Shown here: positions 8,543 to 16,107 of the stretch, one piece after another
Layout of the letters: each line of letters starts with the position of its first letter
Position numbering within the stretch: the first letter of the stretch is position 1
NCBI GenBank assembly: GCA_963777045.1
Contig: CAVZPD010000013.1
Span: 1-64,000 of the forward strand
DNA length: 64,000 nt
Source of the DNA: JAPSGM01 sp963777045
Lineage (GTDB): Bacteria; Chloroflexota; Limnocylindria; QHBO01
Direction: 5' to 3'
The notes under the pieces: model-generated
The model's input: the letters and a program-made list of their open reading frames with translations, nothing else
What the model was told of the DNA's origin: nothing
The model's database searches: none
Translations under genes and position numbers: made by a program

Positions 8543-10302
8543 GCGACGCCACCCTCGACCAGCAGGGCGCGCCGCGCGGTTCGCGCGGCCAGGTCGCGGT
8601 ACGCGCCGGTGAGGACCCGTGACTCTGTCTCCCAGTTCCAGCGTGCCTCGAACGCCGCGCGGCAGCGTTGCCGCAGCGCGCGGCGCTCGCTAGGCGGCAG
8701 GTCGAGTAGACGACGCACAGCGGCGGCGATGGCCTCCGGCCGGGCGGGATCGAACAATTCGCCCAGCGGCCCGAACTCGGGATCGGCGATGACGCGCCGG
8801 AACTCGGGGAAGTCGCTGCCGGCCACCGGCGTACCGGCGGCGATGGACTCGAACACCTTGTTCGGGCTCGAAAAGCGGTGGTTGAGGGTCGAGGCCTGGA
8901 TCGGCGCTACCGCCACATCCACCCCGGCCAGCCAGCGGGGCAGATCGTCGGGGGGCACCGCGTCGAGGACGTGGACGCGTCCAGCAAAACGCGACTGGGC
9001 GGCCGCTTCACGGAGCATGTCCGTCAGGGGTCCGAAGCCGAGGAAGACCAGGTGGGCACCGCGCAGTTCGGGCCGCTCGATCGCGGCCAACAGCTGCTCC
9101 GCGCCGCGATGCGGCGCGAGCGAGCCGTGGTACATCAGCACCGGCACGTCGGGCGCGACCGAGATTGCCTCGCGCAACAACGGTGCGTTCGGCCGCTCGA
9201 CGCGCGCCGGGCAGTTGTACAGCACCTCAATGTCCGTCCGACCGAGGCGCCGACCCAGGATCTCGGCCAGTGACTGGTTCACGGTGAGTACGACATCCAC
9301 GTCGCGCACTAGTTCGCGCTCCAACCGCTCCAGCGGCGCCTTCGCCCATCGCGGCTGCTCGGCATGGCGCCCCGACTCGAAGTAGATCTCGTGACTGTCG
9401 TAGACGGCGAAGCCGCCTCGGCGCCGCTTCAGCTCGACGACGGCCGGCAGACTGGTCATGTCGTGGCCGTGCCACACGTCGGCATCCGGGGCATGCTCGG
9501 CGACAAACCTCGCCCAGCCCAACCAGCGCCAGCGCCAACCAGTCATCCACTCGAGCGCGCCGCGGCTGACGCGGTTCGCCAGCAGGTAGAGCGACCCCCA
9601 GGCCAGCAGGGTCACGATCGCCACCCAGGCATGGAGACCTCGAACGATGGCGCGCGCCACATTCGAAGCGGCGTGCCGGGCTGCTGCAAGCCGGGGGAGC
9701 CGGAGGCTCGCAGGCCGCATTCGTCGATGGGCCCAGTGGACCAGACCTCCTCCCGTTCGACGCCATGCGCGCCGGGTGAGCCGAGCGACCTTCCCCGGCC
9801 AGATGGCAGGCGCCGTCCGTCTCGCCCGCGACCAGAGTGCGCGCCAGGTCTGCCACGCTTCGCGGGTCCGGAGGATCATGCGCCGCCGCCGCTGGCGCAC
9901 ACTTCCGCGAGGCACTGGATGGTGGCGGCGGGCCGTTAGCCGAGCGCCGGGGAGTCGCAGCTGGCGCCTTACGCGGCGCGCCAGCCCGAGCAGTCGTGCT
10001 CTGTGGATGCGGTACTGGCGGCTGGCGCGGTACCGGACTCGACCGTAGAAGTCGGGGGGCACCCACCAGCTCGGGGGCTTGGCTCGGTAGCGCAGACGCT
10101 TGATGACGAACCCGTCGCGCACCTCAATTTCGGGAGCAACCGTACGCGCGGTCATGATGCCCAGCACCGTCACGCGATACCCATCGGCAGCGAGGGCGGC
10201 GGCTTCGCGAAGGACGCGGCTGTCGCGCGTCACATCATTTGCGACCACCATGACAACGCGCAACCGTGCTGGCGTGGTGGCGACGGAACCGAAGCTGCGC
10301 AC
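8539..10302 (-). CDS. Family 4 glycosyltransferase with long Arg-rich insertion
   Basis: About 587 residues if GTG 10302 is the start; another GTG lies at 10356, and a longer reading would run into the Wzt gene, so it is not used. The fold matches the neighbouring GT4: LRVVMVVANDVTRDSRVLRE at the start, HGHDM near residue 278, YDSHEIYFESG, and SSPNKVFESIAAGTPVAG in the donor site. Unlike its partner it carries roughly 190 extra residues (about 70-265) between the first strands and the HGHD loop. These are very rich in Arg and Trp and include a hydrophobic stretch (LLAWGSLYLLANRV), suggesting membrane attachment. Specificity is unknown. Confidence 0.82.
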   Translation of the reverse strand: MRSFGSVATTPARLRVVMVVANDVTRDSRVLREAAALAADGYRVTVLGIMTARTVAPEIEVRDGFVIKRLRYRAKPPSWWVPPDFYGRVRYRASRQYRIHRARLLGLARRVRRQLRLPGARLTARRHHPVPRGSVRQRRRRMILRTREAWQTWRALWSRARRTAPAIWPGKVARLTRRAWRRTGGGLVHWAHRRMRPASLRLPRLAAARHAASNVARAIVRGLHAWVAIVTLLAWGSLYLLANRVSRGALEWMTGWRWRWLGWARFVAEHAPDADVWHGHDMTSLPAVVELKRRRGGFAVYDSHEIYFESGRHAEQPRWAKAPLERLERELVRDVDVVLTVNQSLAEILGRRLGRTDIEVLYNCPARVERPNAPLLREAISVAPDVPVLMYHGSLAPHRGAEQLLAAIERPELRGAHLVFLGFGPLTDMLREAAAQSRFAGRVHVLDAVPPDDLPRWLAGVDVAVAPIQASTLNHRFSSPNKVFESIAAGTPVAGSDFPEFRRVIADPEFGPLGELFDPARPEAIAAAVRRLLDLPPSERRALRQRCRAAFEARWNWETESRVLTGAYRDLAARTARRALLVEGGVA

Positions 10303-10498
10303 CGATCCAGCGCGACGCGACGATTCGGCGACGCTGAGCGAGTTTGAAGCCAACACCCCTCCGATTGGCCGATACTTTGGGCAGTGATCCCCACCAGACT
10401 CCACTCGCTCGGAGCCGGTGACAAGTGGGGCGATGGTACCAGTGGAAGGGCGGACAGGGCCGGCTGGCGCCGCATCCAAGGTGTCGGGACAGGCCTGG

Positions 10499-11392
10499 CT
10501 AGCGGTCGGTGCGTCGCCAAAGGCCGCACCGCGGACAGTAGCCACCGATGACGTCACCGTCGCATTCGTCGCACCCGTAGCCGCGCGGTGGCACGACCGA
10601 GCGGGCTCGATGGAATGTGGTGACTGCGCTCGGCGCGCCTTCAGCAATGACTCGACCGCCGTCCAGCAGGATTGCGTACGTCGCGAACTCCGACACCCAG
10701 GCCATGTCGTGCGACGCAACGATGATGGCGTGGGCTTGCTCGACCAGCTCCATCACGCGCTCGCGGCTCCGATCGCGAAACGCCGCGTCACCGGTCCCCA
10801 TCACCTCGTCGAGGACCAGAACGTGGGGCTCAATCATCAGCACCGCTGCCGCGAATCCGAGACGCGCCCTCATCCCCGAGGAGTACGTCCGCAGCGGTGC
10901 ATCGATGAACGTGCCGATGTCGGCGAACTCAATGACGTCGGGTGTCCGCTCCCGGGTCTCGGCCCGCGAGAGACCCATGAGCGAACCCACTAGCTCGACG
11001 TTCTCGCGCCCAGTCAGGAGAGGGTCAAACCCGACCCCTAGGTTAAGCAGGGCGCTGATCCGCCCGCGCACGCGCACGACTCCCTCGTCGTGATCGATCA
11101 GGCGGGCGATGACGCGCAAGAGGGTCGTCTTGCCCGCGCCGTTCCGGCCCACGACGCCGAGACATGCGCCGGGCGCCACGTGCGCGTTCACATCGCGAAG
11201 CGCCCATATCGGCGCTTGCCGGTCGGGTCCCATCGCCCGACTGACCCAGGCGCGGAGACCGCCGCGGGTCTGCCGCTCGAACCGTACACCGAGGTCACGC
11301 ACCTCCACGACCGGCGCGAGACGCCAGTGCGCCTGCAGCGCACGCAGCCACCGCTCATCTCCGACCGGCGCCACCAGCGTCGCGTCCGTCAC
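10499..11392 (-). CDS. wzt: Polysaccharide ABC exporter ATPase (Wzt/TagH type) with C-terminal zinc ribbon
   Basis: 297 residues; GTG at 11392 overlaps the TGA of the permease gene, so translation is coupled. Walker A GRNGAGKT is at 82-89, followed by the signature SSGMRARL, Walker B HVLVLDEV and the H-loop ASHD. It energises export of an undecaprenyl- or lipid-linked polysaccharide with the adjacent permease. Wzt proteins often carry a C-terminal carbohydrate-binding domain of about 150 residues. Here that is absent and the protein ends in a short CDEC...CPRC zinc-ribbon-like tail (Cys274, 277, 286, 289). The tail's function is unknown. Confidence 0.88.
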   Translation of the reverse strand: MTDATLVAPVGDERWLRALQAHWRLAPVVEVRDLGVRFERQTRGGLRAWVSRAMGPDRQAPIWALRDVNAHVAPGACLGVVGRNGAGKTTLLRVIARLIDHDEGVVRVRGRISALLNLGVGFDPLLTGRENVELVGSLMGLSRAETRERTPDVIEFADIGTFIDAPLRTYSSGMRARLGFAAAVLMIEPHVLVLDEVMGTGDAAFRDRSRERVMELVEQAHAIIVASHDMAWVSEFATYAILLDGGRVIAEGAPSAVTTFHRARSVVPPRGYGCDECDGDVIGGYCPRCGLWRRTDR

Positions 11393-12234
11393 AGCGCCTT
11401 GCCAAACGACCGCTCGACCCGACCGAACCACGCGAGGGCGAGGGGCAGGAGAAGCAACGAGGTGCCGATCGGCAGCAGCAGAGCGGCGGCGGACGGCGGG
11501 GTGCCGTAGTAGACGACGGACCGATACCCCTCGATCAGGAGCGCGACTGGGTTGAGCTGGTAGGCGACGGCGAGCTTCTCGGGGACGCGCTCGGTGAGCT
11601 GGTCGAGCCCATACAGAACGGGCGACAGGTACATCGCAAGCCGCATTACATGCCGCATCAGGTTCGCAAGATCGCGCACAAATACGGTGAGGGCGCTGAG
11701 CACGATGACGAAGGGCGCCAGGAAGATCACTTCGACCAGCGCAAGCGCCGGCAACCAGAGCAGAGCCGGTGACACTCGCTCGCGCCACAGGAGCATCGCC
11801 AGCAAGACGAGCACAACCAACGCTACGGCGAGCCGCCAGAGCTGTGCTCCCAGGCGCGCGATTGGGAGCACGATCCGCGGGAATGCGAGCTGAGCAACAA
11901 TGCGCTGGTTTCCGGTGATGGCGGTGCAGCCCGTGCTGACCGCGACGGATAAGCCCTTCCAGGCGATGAGCGCGGGCAAGATGAAGGCCGCGTAGTCCGG
12001 CAATGAGCGCTGGAACAGAACCGTGACGAGGAATGTGTAGACCGCCATTTGCAGGAGCGGATCCGCCACCCACCAGAGCCACCCGAGAACCAGCCGCGCG
12101 TTCTCACGCCGCAACTCGGCTCGAGCCAAGTCGAAGACGAGCCGTCGCCGACCGATGAGGTACTGCAGCTGCGTGTTGGCTCGCTCAACGACTCCCCTGT
12201 CGCGTCGTCTGCTTCGCCCCGCAATAGCCGTCAT
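11389..12234 (-). CDS. wzm: Polysaccharide ABC exporter permease (Wzm/ABC-2 type)
   Basis: 281 residues, first gene of the minus-strand polysaccharide operon. A positively charged cytoplasmic start (RSRRRDRG) and amphipathic segment lead to about six membrane helices. The LGWLWWVADPLLQMAVYTF stretch is typical of ABC-2 O-antigen/teichoic acid permeases, as is an LNPVALLIEGYRS loop before the last helices. It forms the membrane channel with the Wzt-like ATPase encoded next, whose start overlaps its stop by 4 bp. No ribosome site decides between close starts. Confidence 0.88.
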   Translation of the reverse strand: MTAIAGRSRRRDRGVVERANTQLQYLIGRRRLVFDLARAELRRENARLVLGWLWWVADPLLQMAVYTFLVTVLFQRSLPDYAAFILPALIAWKGLSVAVSTGCTAITGNQRIVAQLAFPRIVLPIARLGAQLWRLAVALVVLVLLAMLLWRERVSPALLWLPALALVEVIFLAPFVIVLSALTVFVRDLANLMRHVMRLAMYLSPVLYGLDQLTERVPEKLAVAYQLNPVALLIEGYRSVVYYGTPPSAAALLLPIGTSLLLLPLALAWFGRVERSFGKAL

Positions 12235-12352
12235 AGGCGCAGGTGATGTCGTCGGTTCGTGATCCGCTGGTTTCCCGTCGGGTCGGTCAACGGTCCATCA
12301 TGGGTCGGACGGGGGTGGTTCAACCAGCGAGAGCGGGACTGTCACGGCGGGC

Positions 12353-12358
12353 AGTATA
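12353..12358 (-). promoter_or_regulatory. Candidate -10 box upstream of the polysaccharide operon
   Basis: TATACT on the minus strand, a conspicuous AT-rich hexamer in GC-rich DNA, about 120 bp before the Wzm start. No good -35 is visible at 16-18 bp, so this is only a candidate. Confidence 0.25.
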
Positions 12359-12431
12359 CGGATCTCGTCCTCGCCGCGATCGGACGACCGAACGGACCGG
12401 TGCGCCGTACCCGCACCGGCATCTCCCTGAG

Positions 12432-12475
12432 TTGACCCCTCAATTGACCCCTTATTTGACCCCTTATTGACCCCT
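12432..12475. repeat. Four short direct repeats TTGACCCCT at 11-12 bp spacing
   Basis: Identical 9-mers TTGACCCCT start at 12432, 12444, 12456 and 12467 (AGGGGTCAA on the other strand). The spacing is close to one helical turn. They lie between the tRNA-His gene and the start of the polysaccharide operon, which suggests a binding site array for a regulator of that operon. Replication slippage is the simple alternative. Confidence 0.7.
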
Positions 12476-12546
12476 TAACTCGCGGAACCAGGCGGCATCA
12501 GACGGAACGGAACGGCACGAAAAGGCGCCGATTTGAGCGTGAAACG

Positions 12547-12624
12547 TGGGGTGGCCTATGGGGCTCGAACCCACAACCTTCGGAGCCACAATCCGATGCT
12601 CTGCCAAATTGAGCTAAGGCCACC
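12547..12624 (-). tRNA. tRNA-His (anticodon GTG), CCA encoded
   Basis: Cloverleaf can be drawn on the minus strand. The 7-bp acceptor stem GTGGCCT/AGGCCAC is at 12617-12623 and 12551-12557. A TCGGA/TCCGA anticodon stem encloses loop TTGTGGC with anticodon GTG (12587-12589). A T loop GGTTCGAGCC follows. The extra G-1 (12624) opposite C73 (12550), the identity element of tRNA-His, is present, and C74 C75 A76 are encoded at 12549-12547. Confidence 0.95.
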
Positions 12625-12774
12625 ACGAACCGCGCGTGGTCGCAGCGCGGGCCGACGGATTCTCCCACGCCCCCCAGCGCCCGTCAAAGCCGACCGCGAC
12701 GGCCGGTGCGCGATGCAGCTCAACGCGAGGGCATCGGTCTGGCGCTAGCGACAAGCGTCAGGACGGGTGCAACG

Positions 12775-12793
12775 ACTACGGGCTCCCCGTAGT
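12775..12793. promoter_or_regulatory. Perfect short hairpin or palindromic site
   Basis: ACTACGGG-CTC-CCCGTAGT has 8-bp perfect arms and a 3-nt centre. No T-run follows on either strand, so an operator is as likely as a terminator. Confidence 0.4.
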
Positions 12794-13024
12794 ACCCCTG
12801 GATCGGGGGTGGGGCGGGGATTCAGGAGGCTGGGGTTCCCCGAACCATGCGCCCGGGCGGGAAGAACGGGCAGGGCCTCCCCGGTAGACCCGCCGGGCGG
12901 GTGAAGGAGCGGGTGAAGGGCCGGTGCAGGCGGCTGAGGCGGTGAAGGGCGGAGTCGGGCAGACGCCGCCCGGGCATGCCAGGCGAACCCAAGGGGCCAA
13001 TGCCTCCCGGCGCCGATCAACGCG

Positions 13025-13030
13025 TAGACT
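13025..13030 (+). promoter_or_regulatory. -10 box of a probable leaderless PAC2 transcript
   Basis: TAGACT ends 6 nt before the ATG at 13037 and no Shine-Dalgarno sequence is present. Transcription would start at or next to the start codon. Confidence 0.5.
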
Positions 13031-13036
13031 CTTGGC

Positions 13037-13909
13037 ATGGCCCTCATCCAGCTCACCGAGACTCCGGCACTCGACGCTCCGGTGATCGTGGCGGCCTTCG
13101 ACGGCTGGGTCGACGGCGGCCGCGCCGGCACCATGGCCGCCGAGCAGCTGGCGGAGGGCGGCCGCGTCATCGCCACCTTCGACAGCGACGCGCTGTTCGA
13201 CTACCGCGCGCAGCGGCCCGCGCTCGACATCGTGGATGGACGGCCGATCGACCTGGACTGGTCGGAGCTGGAGCTGACCGCCACGCGCCTCGGCGAACGG
13301 GATCTTCTCGTCCTGACCGGGCCGGAGCCGGACTTCCGCTGGCACCAGCTCACCGCGGAGATCGTGGAGCTGGCCGGCAAGCTGAAGGTCGCCAGCTGGG
13401 TCAGCCTGGGCGCCATCCCGGCCACGGTGGCGCACACCCGGCCGGTGCCGGTGCTCGGCACGGCGTCGATCGACGGCCTGCTGCCAAAGGACGTCAACCG
13501 CGGGCCGGCCGGCCACCTGCGCGTCCCGGCGGCGCTGCTCTCCGTGCTGGAGCTGGCGGTCGCGCGCAGCGCCATCCCCGCCATCGGCTTCTTCGCCCAG
13601 GTGCCGCACTACGCCAGCGGCGCCTTCCCGAACGGTGCCATCGAGCTGATCAAGCACGTCGGTCGCTACCTCGAGGTGGAGCCGGAGCTGGGCGAGCTGG
13701 CCGTCAAGGCGCTCGAGACGCGTGCGCTGCTGGATGCAGCGGTCGCCGGCGAGGAGCGCACCCGCGAGTACGTCGAACGCCTGGAGCGCATGGCAGACGA
13801 GGCGAAGCTGCCCGAGGGCGACGAGCTGATCGCGGACATCGAGCGCTTCCTGCGCGACCGCGGCGGGGATGGCGATGACGGCGGCCCTGGCGGGGGCCGC
13901 CCGAACTAG
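13037..13909 (+). CDS. PAC2 family protein (proteasome assembly chaperone 2-like)
   Basis: 290 residues. The N-terminal two thirds fit the PAC2 family: VIVAAFDGWVDGG near the start, then DLLVLTGPEPDFRW, a GAIPATVAHTRPVPVLG loop and YASGAFPNGAIELI. The C-terminal part is charged and helical and ends in a GDGDDGGPGGG tail. In actinobacteria and archaea these proteins are linked to the proteasome/ATP-grasp fold group, but the bacterial function is unclear. No proteasome genes are in the window. It stands alone and converges on the GlsB-like gene, whose stop is one base away. Confidence 0.85.
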   Translation: MALIQLTETPALDAPVIVAAFDGWVDGGRAGTMAAEQLAEGGRVIATFDSDALFDYRAQRPALDIVDGRPIDLDWSELELTATRLGERDLLVLTGPEPDFRWHQLTAEIVELAGKLKVASWVSLGAIPATVAHTRPVPVLGTASIDGLLPKDVNRGPAGHLRVPAALLSVLELAVARSAIPAIGFFAQVPHYASGAFPNGAIELIKHVGRYLEVEPELGELAVKALETRALLDAAVAGEERTREYVERLERMADEAKLPEGDELIADIERFLRDRGGDGDDGGPGGGRPN

Positions 13910-13910
13910 G

Positions 13911-14180
13911 TCACTCCCGGTTCCCGCTCAGCGCGCGAATCACCAGGAGCACCACGGCCGATCCCAGCACCGCGATCAGCAGCGCGCCCAGGAAGCCGGT
14001 CGCGGGGTCCTGGTTGAGCACATCGGCCCAGAGCCAGCCTCCGAGGAGGCCACCCACGATGCCGATGAGCATGGTGCCGATGCAGCCGTTTCGCTCGCGC
14101 CCGGGCACGAACCAGCCAGCGATGGCTCCGGCCAGCAGGCCGATGATGATCCAGGTCACCCAGTTGAGTCCCTCGGGCAT
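13911..14180 (-). CDS. GlsB/YeaQ/YmgE family small membrane protein
   Basis: 89 residues, almost entirely three hydrophobic segments rich in glycine, with the family pattern WIIIGLLAGAIAGW near the start and GIVGGLLGGW in the middle. A strong AGGAGG lies about 12 bp before the ATG. Related Escherichia coli genes are stress-induced and the molecular role is unknown. It is the last of a minus-strand group after the anchored protein at 14199. Confidence 0.88.
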   Translation of the reverse strand: MPEGLNWVTWIIIGLLAGAIAGWFVPGRERNGCIGTMLIGIVGGLLGGWLWADVLNQDPATGFLGALLIAVLGSAVVLLVIRALSGNRE

Positions 14181-14198
14181 GTCGGTCTGTCTCCTCCT

Positions 14199-14678
14199 TC
14201 AGCTGGTTGGCGTGGTTGGCGCCGTGAAGTCCACCAGAATGGCCCCCTGTCGCACTTCGGTCGGAAACACCTGCAAGGGCCGGACCGATGCGTCGATCGG
14301 GAATCCCTGGTAGGTCCAGGTCAGGCCCTCGCAGTCGACCAGTCGATCGGCCCCCAGCGACACCGCGCAGTCGTTGGCCGGGCTCCAGGCGTTGACGACC
14401 GAGTACCCCTCTCGCCCGGGAACCGCGGCCGCCACCACGATCATGCCCACCCGGTCGTCCTGCGCCTGCTCGCCCAGCAGGTCGTGGGAATCGTTGAGCA
14501 CGATCTCGATGCGCTGCGGCCCGTTGTCGATCTCGGATGCGGACACCAGCGGGTAGTTCGCGTCGTCGCGCGCGCTGGAGAACGTGAAGATGAACGGGCG
14601 CACCAGCAGCATGACCAGCAGCAGCATGGCGACGCCGGCAAGGGCGACCAGGACGTAGCGCGTGACCGGTACGGGCAT
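14199..14678 (-). CDS. Membrane-anchored protein with Rieske-like pattern lacking ligands
   Basis: 159 residues. One N-terminal membrane helix (about 7-30) is followed by an extracytoplasmic beta-rich domain. Its second half (AWSPANDCAVSL...LVDCEGLTWTYQGFPID...VRQGAILVDF) follows the loop order of a Rieske [2Fe-2S] domain, but both histidine ligands are missing and only one cysteine sits in each loop. It is therefore unlikely to bind the cluster; the two Cys could form a disulfide. It starts 4 bp after the phosphoesterase stop, suggesting an operon. Function is unknown. Confidence 0.6.
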   Translation of the reverse strand: MPVPVTRYVLVALAGVAMLLLVMLLVRPFIFTFSSARDDANYPLVSASEIDNGPQRIEIVLNDSHDLLGEQAQDDRVGMIVVAAAVPGREGYSVVNAWSPANDCAVSLGADRLVDCEGLTWTYQGFPIDASVRPLQVFPTEVRQGAILVDFTAPTTPTS

Positions 14679-14682
14679 CGGC

Positions 14683-15388
14683 TCAGACGGTAGCAGGCGA
14701 CGCCGGCGGCGTGAGCTCGATCAGCATCGCGCCCGTGACATTGACGAGCAGCGTCTCGTGGTGCCGCACGGTCCTACCGTCGATCCCCCGCCGCACCAGG
14801 GCGGTGTGGCCGTGCAGCCAGAGCGGCGGTCGCAGCCGGTCCAGCAGCCAGCGGAAGGAGGTGAAGCCGCGGTGAGCGGGATCCGGCGCATCGTTGAGGC
14901 CACGCGGCGCGGCGTGCGTCATCATCACCAGCGGCCGGTGAAGCGCCGCCCTCGGCCAGGCCCACGCCACCCGCCACCACATCCCGGCACCGGACACCTG
15001 CTGCTCCACTCCGGGGCGACCGTGCGGCGCGTAGTTGGGCGACCCGGAGAAGGGAAGGAACCGCAGGCCGTCCTCGCGGTGCACGCGCCCGTCCTGCAGC
15101 GGGTCCGGCAGCAGGTGCCGGTCGGCCTGCCATCCGCGCCCGACGTCGTGGTTCCCCCGCACGTAGAGGAGCGGTGCGGCGAAGGCATCGGCCAGGAAGC
15201 CCAGGTTCGATGGCTCCAGGTCTCCGCAGCCGATGACGACGTCGACCGGCGCCAGGACCTCGCGCGTCGCCTGCGACACGAGGCTCTGATCGGCCTCGTC
15301 AGAGACCGCCAGCAGGCGGATCGGACCGGCCGCCTCGACCGCGGAAGGCCTCGGCGTCGGGCCACGGCAGGGTCAGGAAGTCCGTCAC
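14683..15388 (-). CDS. Metallophosphoesterase, apparent single-base frameshift near its start
   Basis: Calcineurin-like phosphoesterase: GCGDLEPSNLGFLAD, LLYVRGNHDVG, MMTHAAP and WLHGHT give the metal and catalytic motifs. The main frame is open from about 15380 but its first usable start is GTG 15279. That start would remove the first strand LLAVSDEAD, which is encoded in frame just upstream. A GTG at 15388 overlaps the ParB-like stop (GTGA) and reads TDFLTLPWPDAEAFR in the neighbouring frame. Removing one base at about 15330-15346 joins both into a 234-residue protein. Either this is a sequence error or the gene is damaged. Substrate is unknown. Confidence 0.75.
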
Positions 15389-15990
15389 CGCTCATCGCTC
15401 GCCTGCCCGGTCTCGGCGTCGGCGAACTCGCCCCCGACGGTCAGGTCCTCGCGCCGCAGCTCGTCCACGTTCGAGCGATGTTCGGCCGTGCGCGACTGGC
15501 GTCCCGCCGCCGCCTGGCGCACCTCGTCGGAACCGACCAGCGCGGAGGCGACGCCCTCGTGCGTCTGCCGCTCCTCGGGCCCGGACTGGTTCCCCGCCAT
15601 GATCAGCTCCGTCACGTCGGCGTCGATCGCCACAGCACCGACGGCACGGGCGGCGGCCACGCGGTTGTGGCCGTCGGCCACGTAGTACTCGTCGCCGACC
15701 TTGACCAGGTCGATGGCCGGCAGGACGGAGAGGTCCTGCACGCCCCGCTGGATCCGCCGCCAGCGCTCGCTCCAGTTCCTGCCACGCAGGTAGGGCAGCG
15801 GCAGGAAGTCATCGGTGTTCTGCGATGGGTGGCGGATCGTTCCCACGATCTCCTCGATCGGTACGATCAGCAGGCCGCGCGGACGCCGCTGGGCGGTGCC
15901 GGCCCTCGGGTGCCGATCGTAGAGCGAGGGCAGCGGGTCCCGGCGCGTCATCCCCGGGATGCGATCGAGGAGTGGCCGATGCGGTGGCAT
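15385..15990 (-). CDS. ParB-like nuclease-fold (sulfiredoxin/ParB N-terminal) protein
   Basis: About 201 residues from ATG 15990, chosen because AGGTGGAG sits 3-4 bp upstream; ATG 16044 is possible. The core matches the ParB/Srx fold: IVPIEEIVGTIRH, then DLVKVGDEYYVADGHNRVAAARAVG, where DGHNR is the ParB box equivalent. No helix-turn-helix follows, so it is not a full chromosome-partitioning ParB. The last 70 residues are charged and polar. It starts divergently from ugpC and its stop overlaps the likely start of the phosphoesterase. Role unknown; an enzymatic ATP/CTP-using fold is possible. Confidence 0.7.
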   Translation of the reverse strand: MPPHRPLLDRIPGMTRRDPLPSLYDRHPRAGTAQRRPRGLLIVPIEEIVGTIRHPSQNTDDFLPLPYLRGRNWSERWRRIQRGVQDLSVLPAIDLVKVGDEYYVADGHNRVAAARAVGAVAIDADVTELIMAGNQSGPEERQTHEGVASALVGSDEVRQAAAGRQSRTAEHRSNVDELRREDLTVGGEFADAETGQASDER

Positions 15991-16107
15991 GCGCTCCACC
16001 TTTTGTTGAGTTGGGGCCTGACGGCTTGCGACGTGGTCTATCATGACAGCCTCGCGGTGCTCCGCCCAACCGAGCCGGGAAGCACCCCTCCTGGAGGATG
16101 ATGCTGA

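Larger units (their letters stand above)
12625..13036. other. 412-bp intergenic stretch with small inverted repeats
   Basis: No convincing gene is seen between the tRNA and PAC2. It holds a perfect 8-bp hairpin (12775-12793), a GGTTC-CCC-GAACC hairpin near 12835, the palindrome ACCCGCCGGGCGGGT near 12888, and three near-copies of CGGGTGAAGG between about 12895 and 12950. It ends in a TAGACT box just before the PAC2 start. Confidence 0.5.

Noticed and set aside
10303..10719. N-terminal extension of the second glycosyltransferase
   Set aside because: It overlaps the Wzt coding region and has no protein-like pattern; family members begin just before LRVVMVV.
12432..12475. CRISPR-like spaced repeats
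   Set aside because: Units are 9 bp with 2-3 bp between them; far too short for repeat and spacer, and no cas genes are present.
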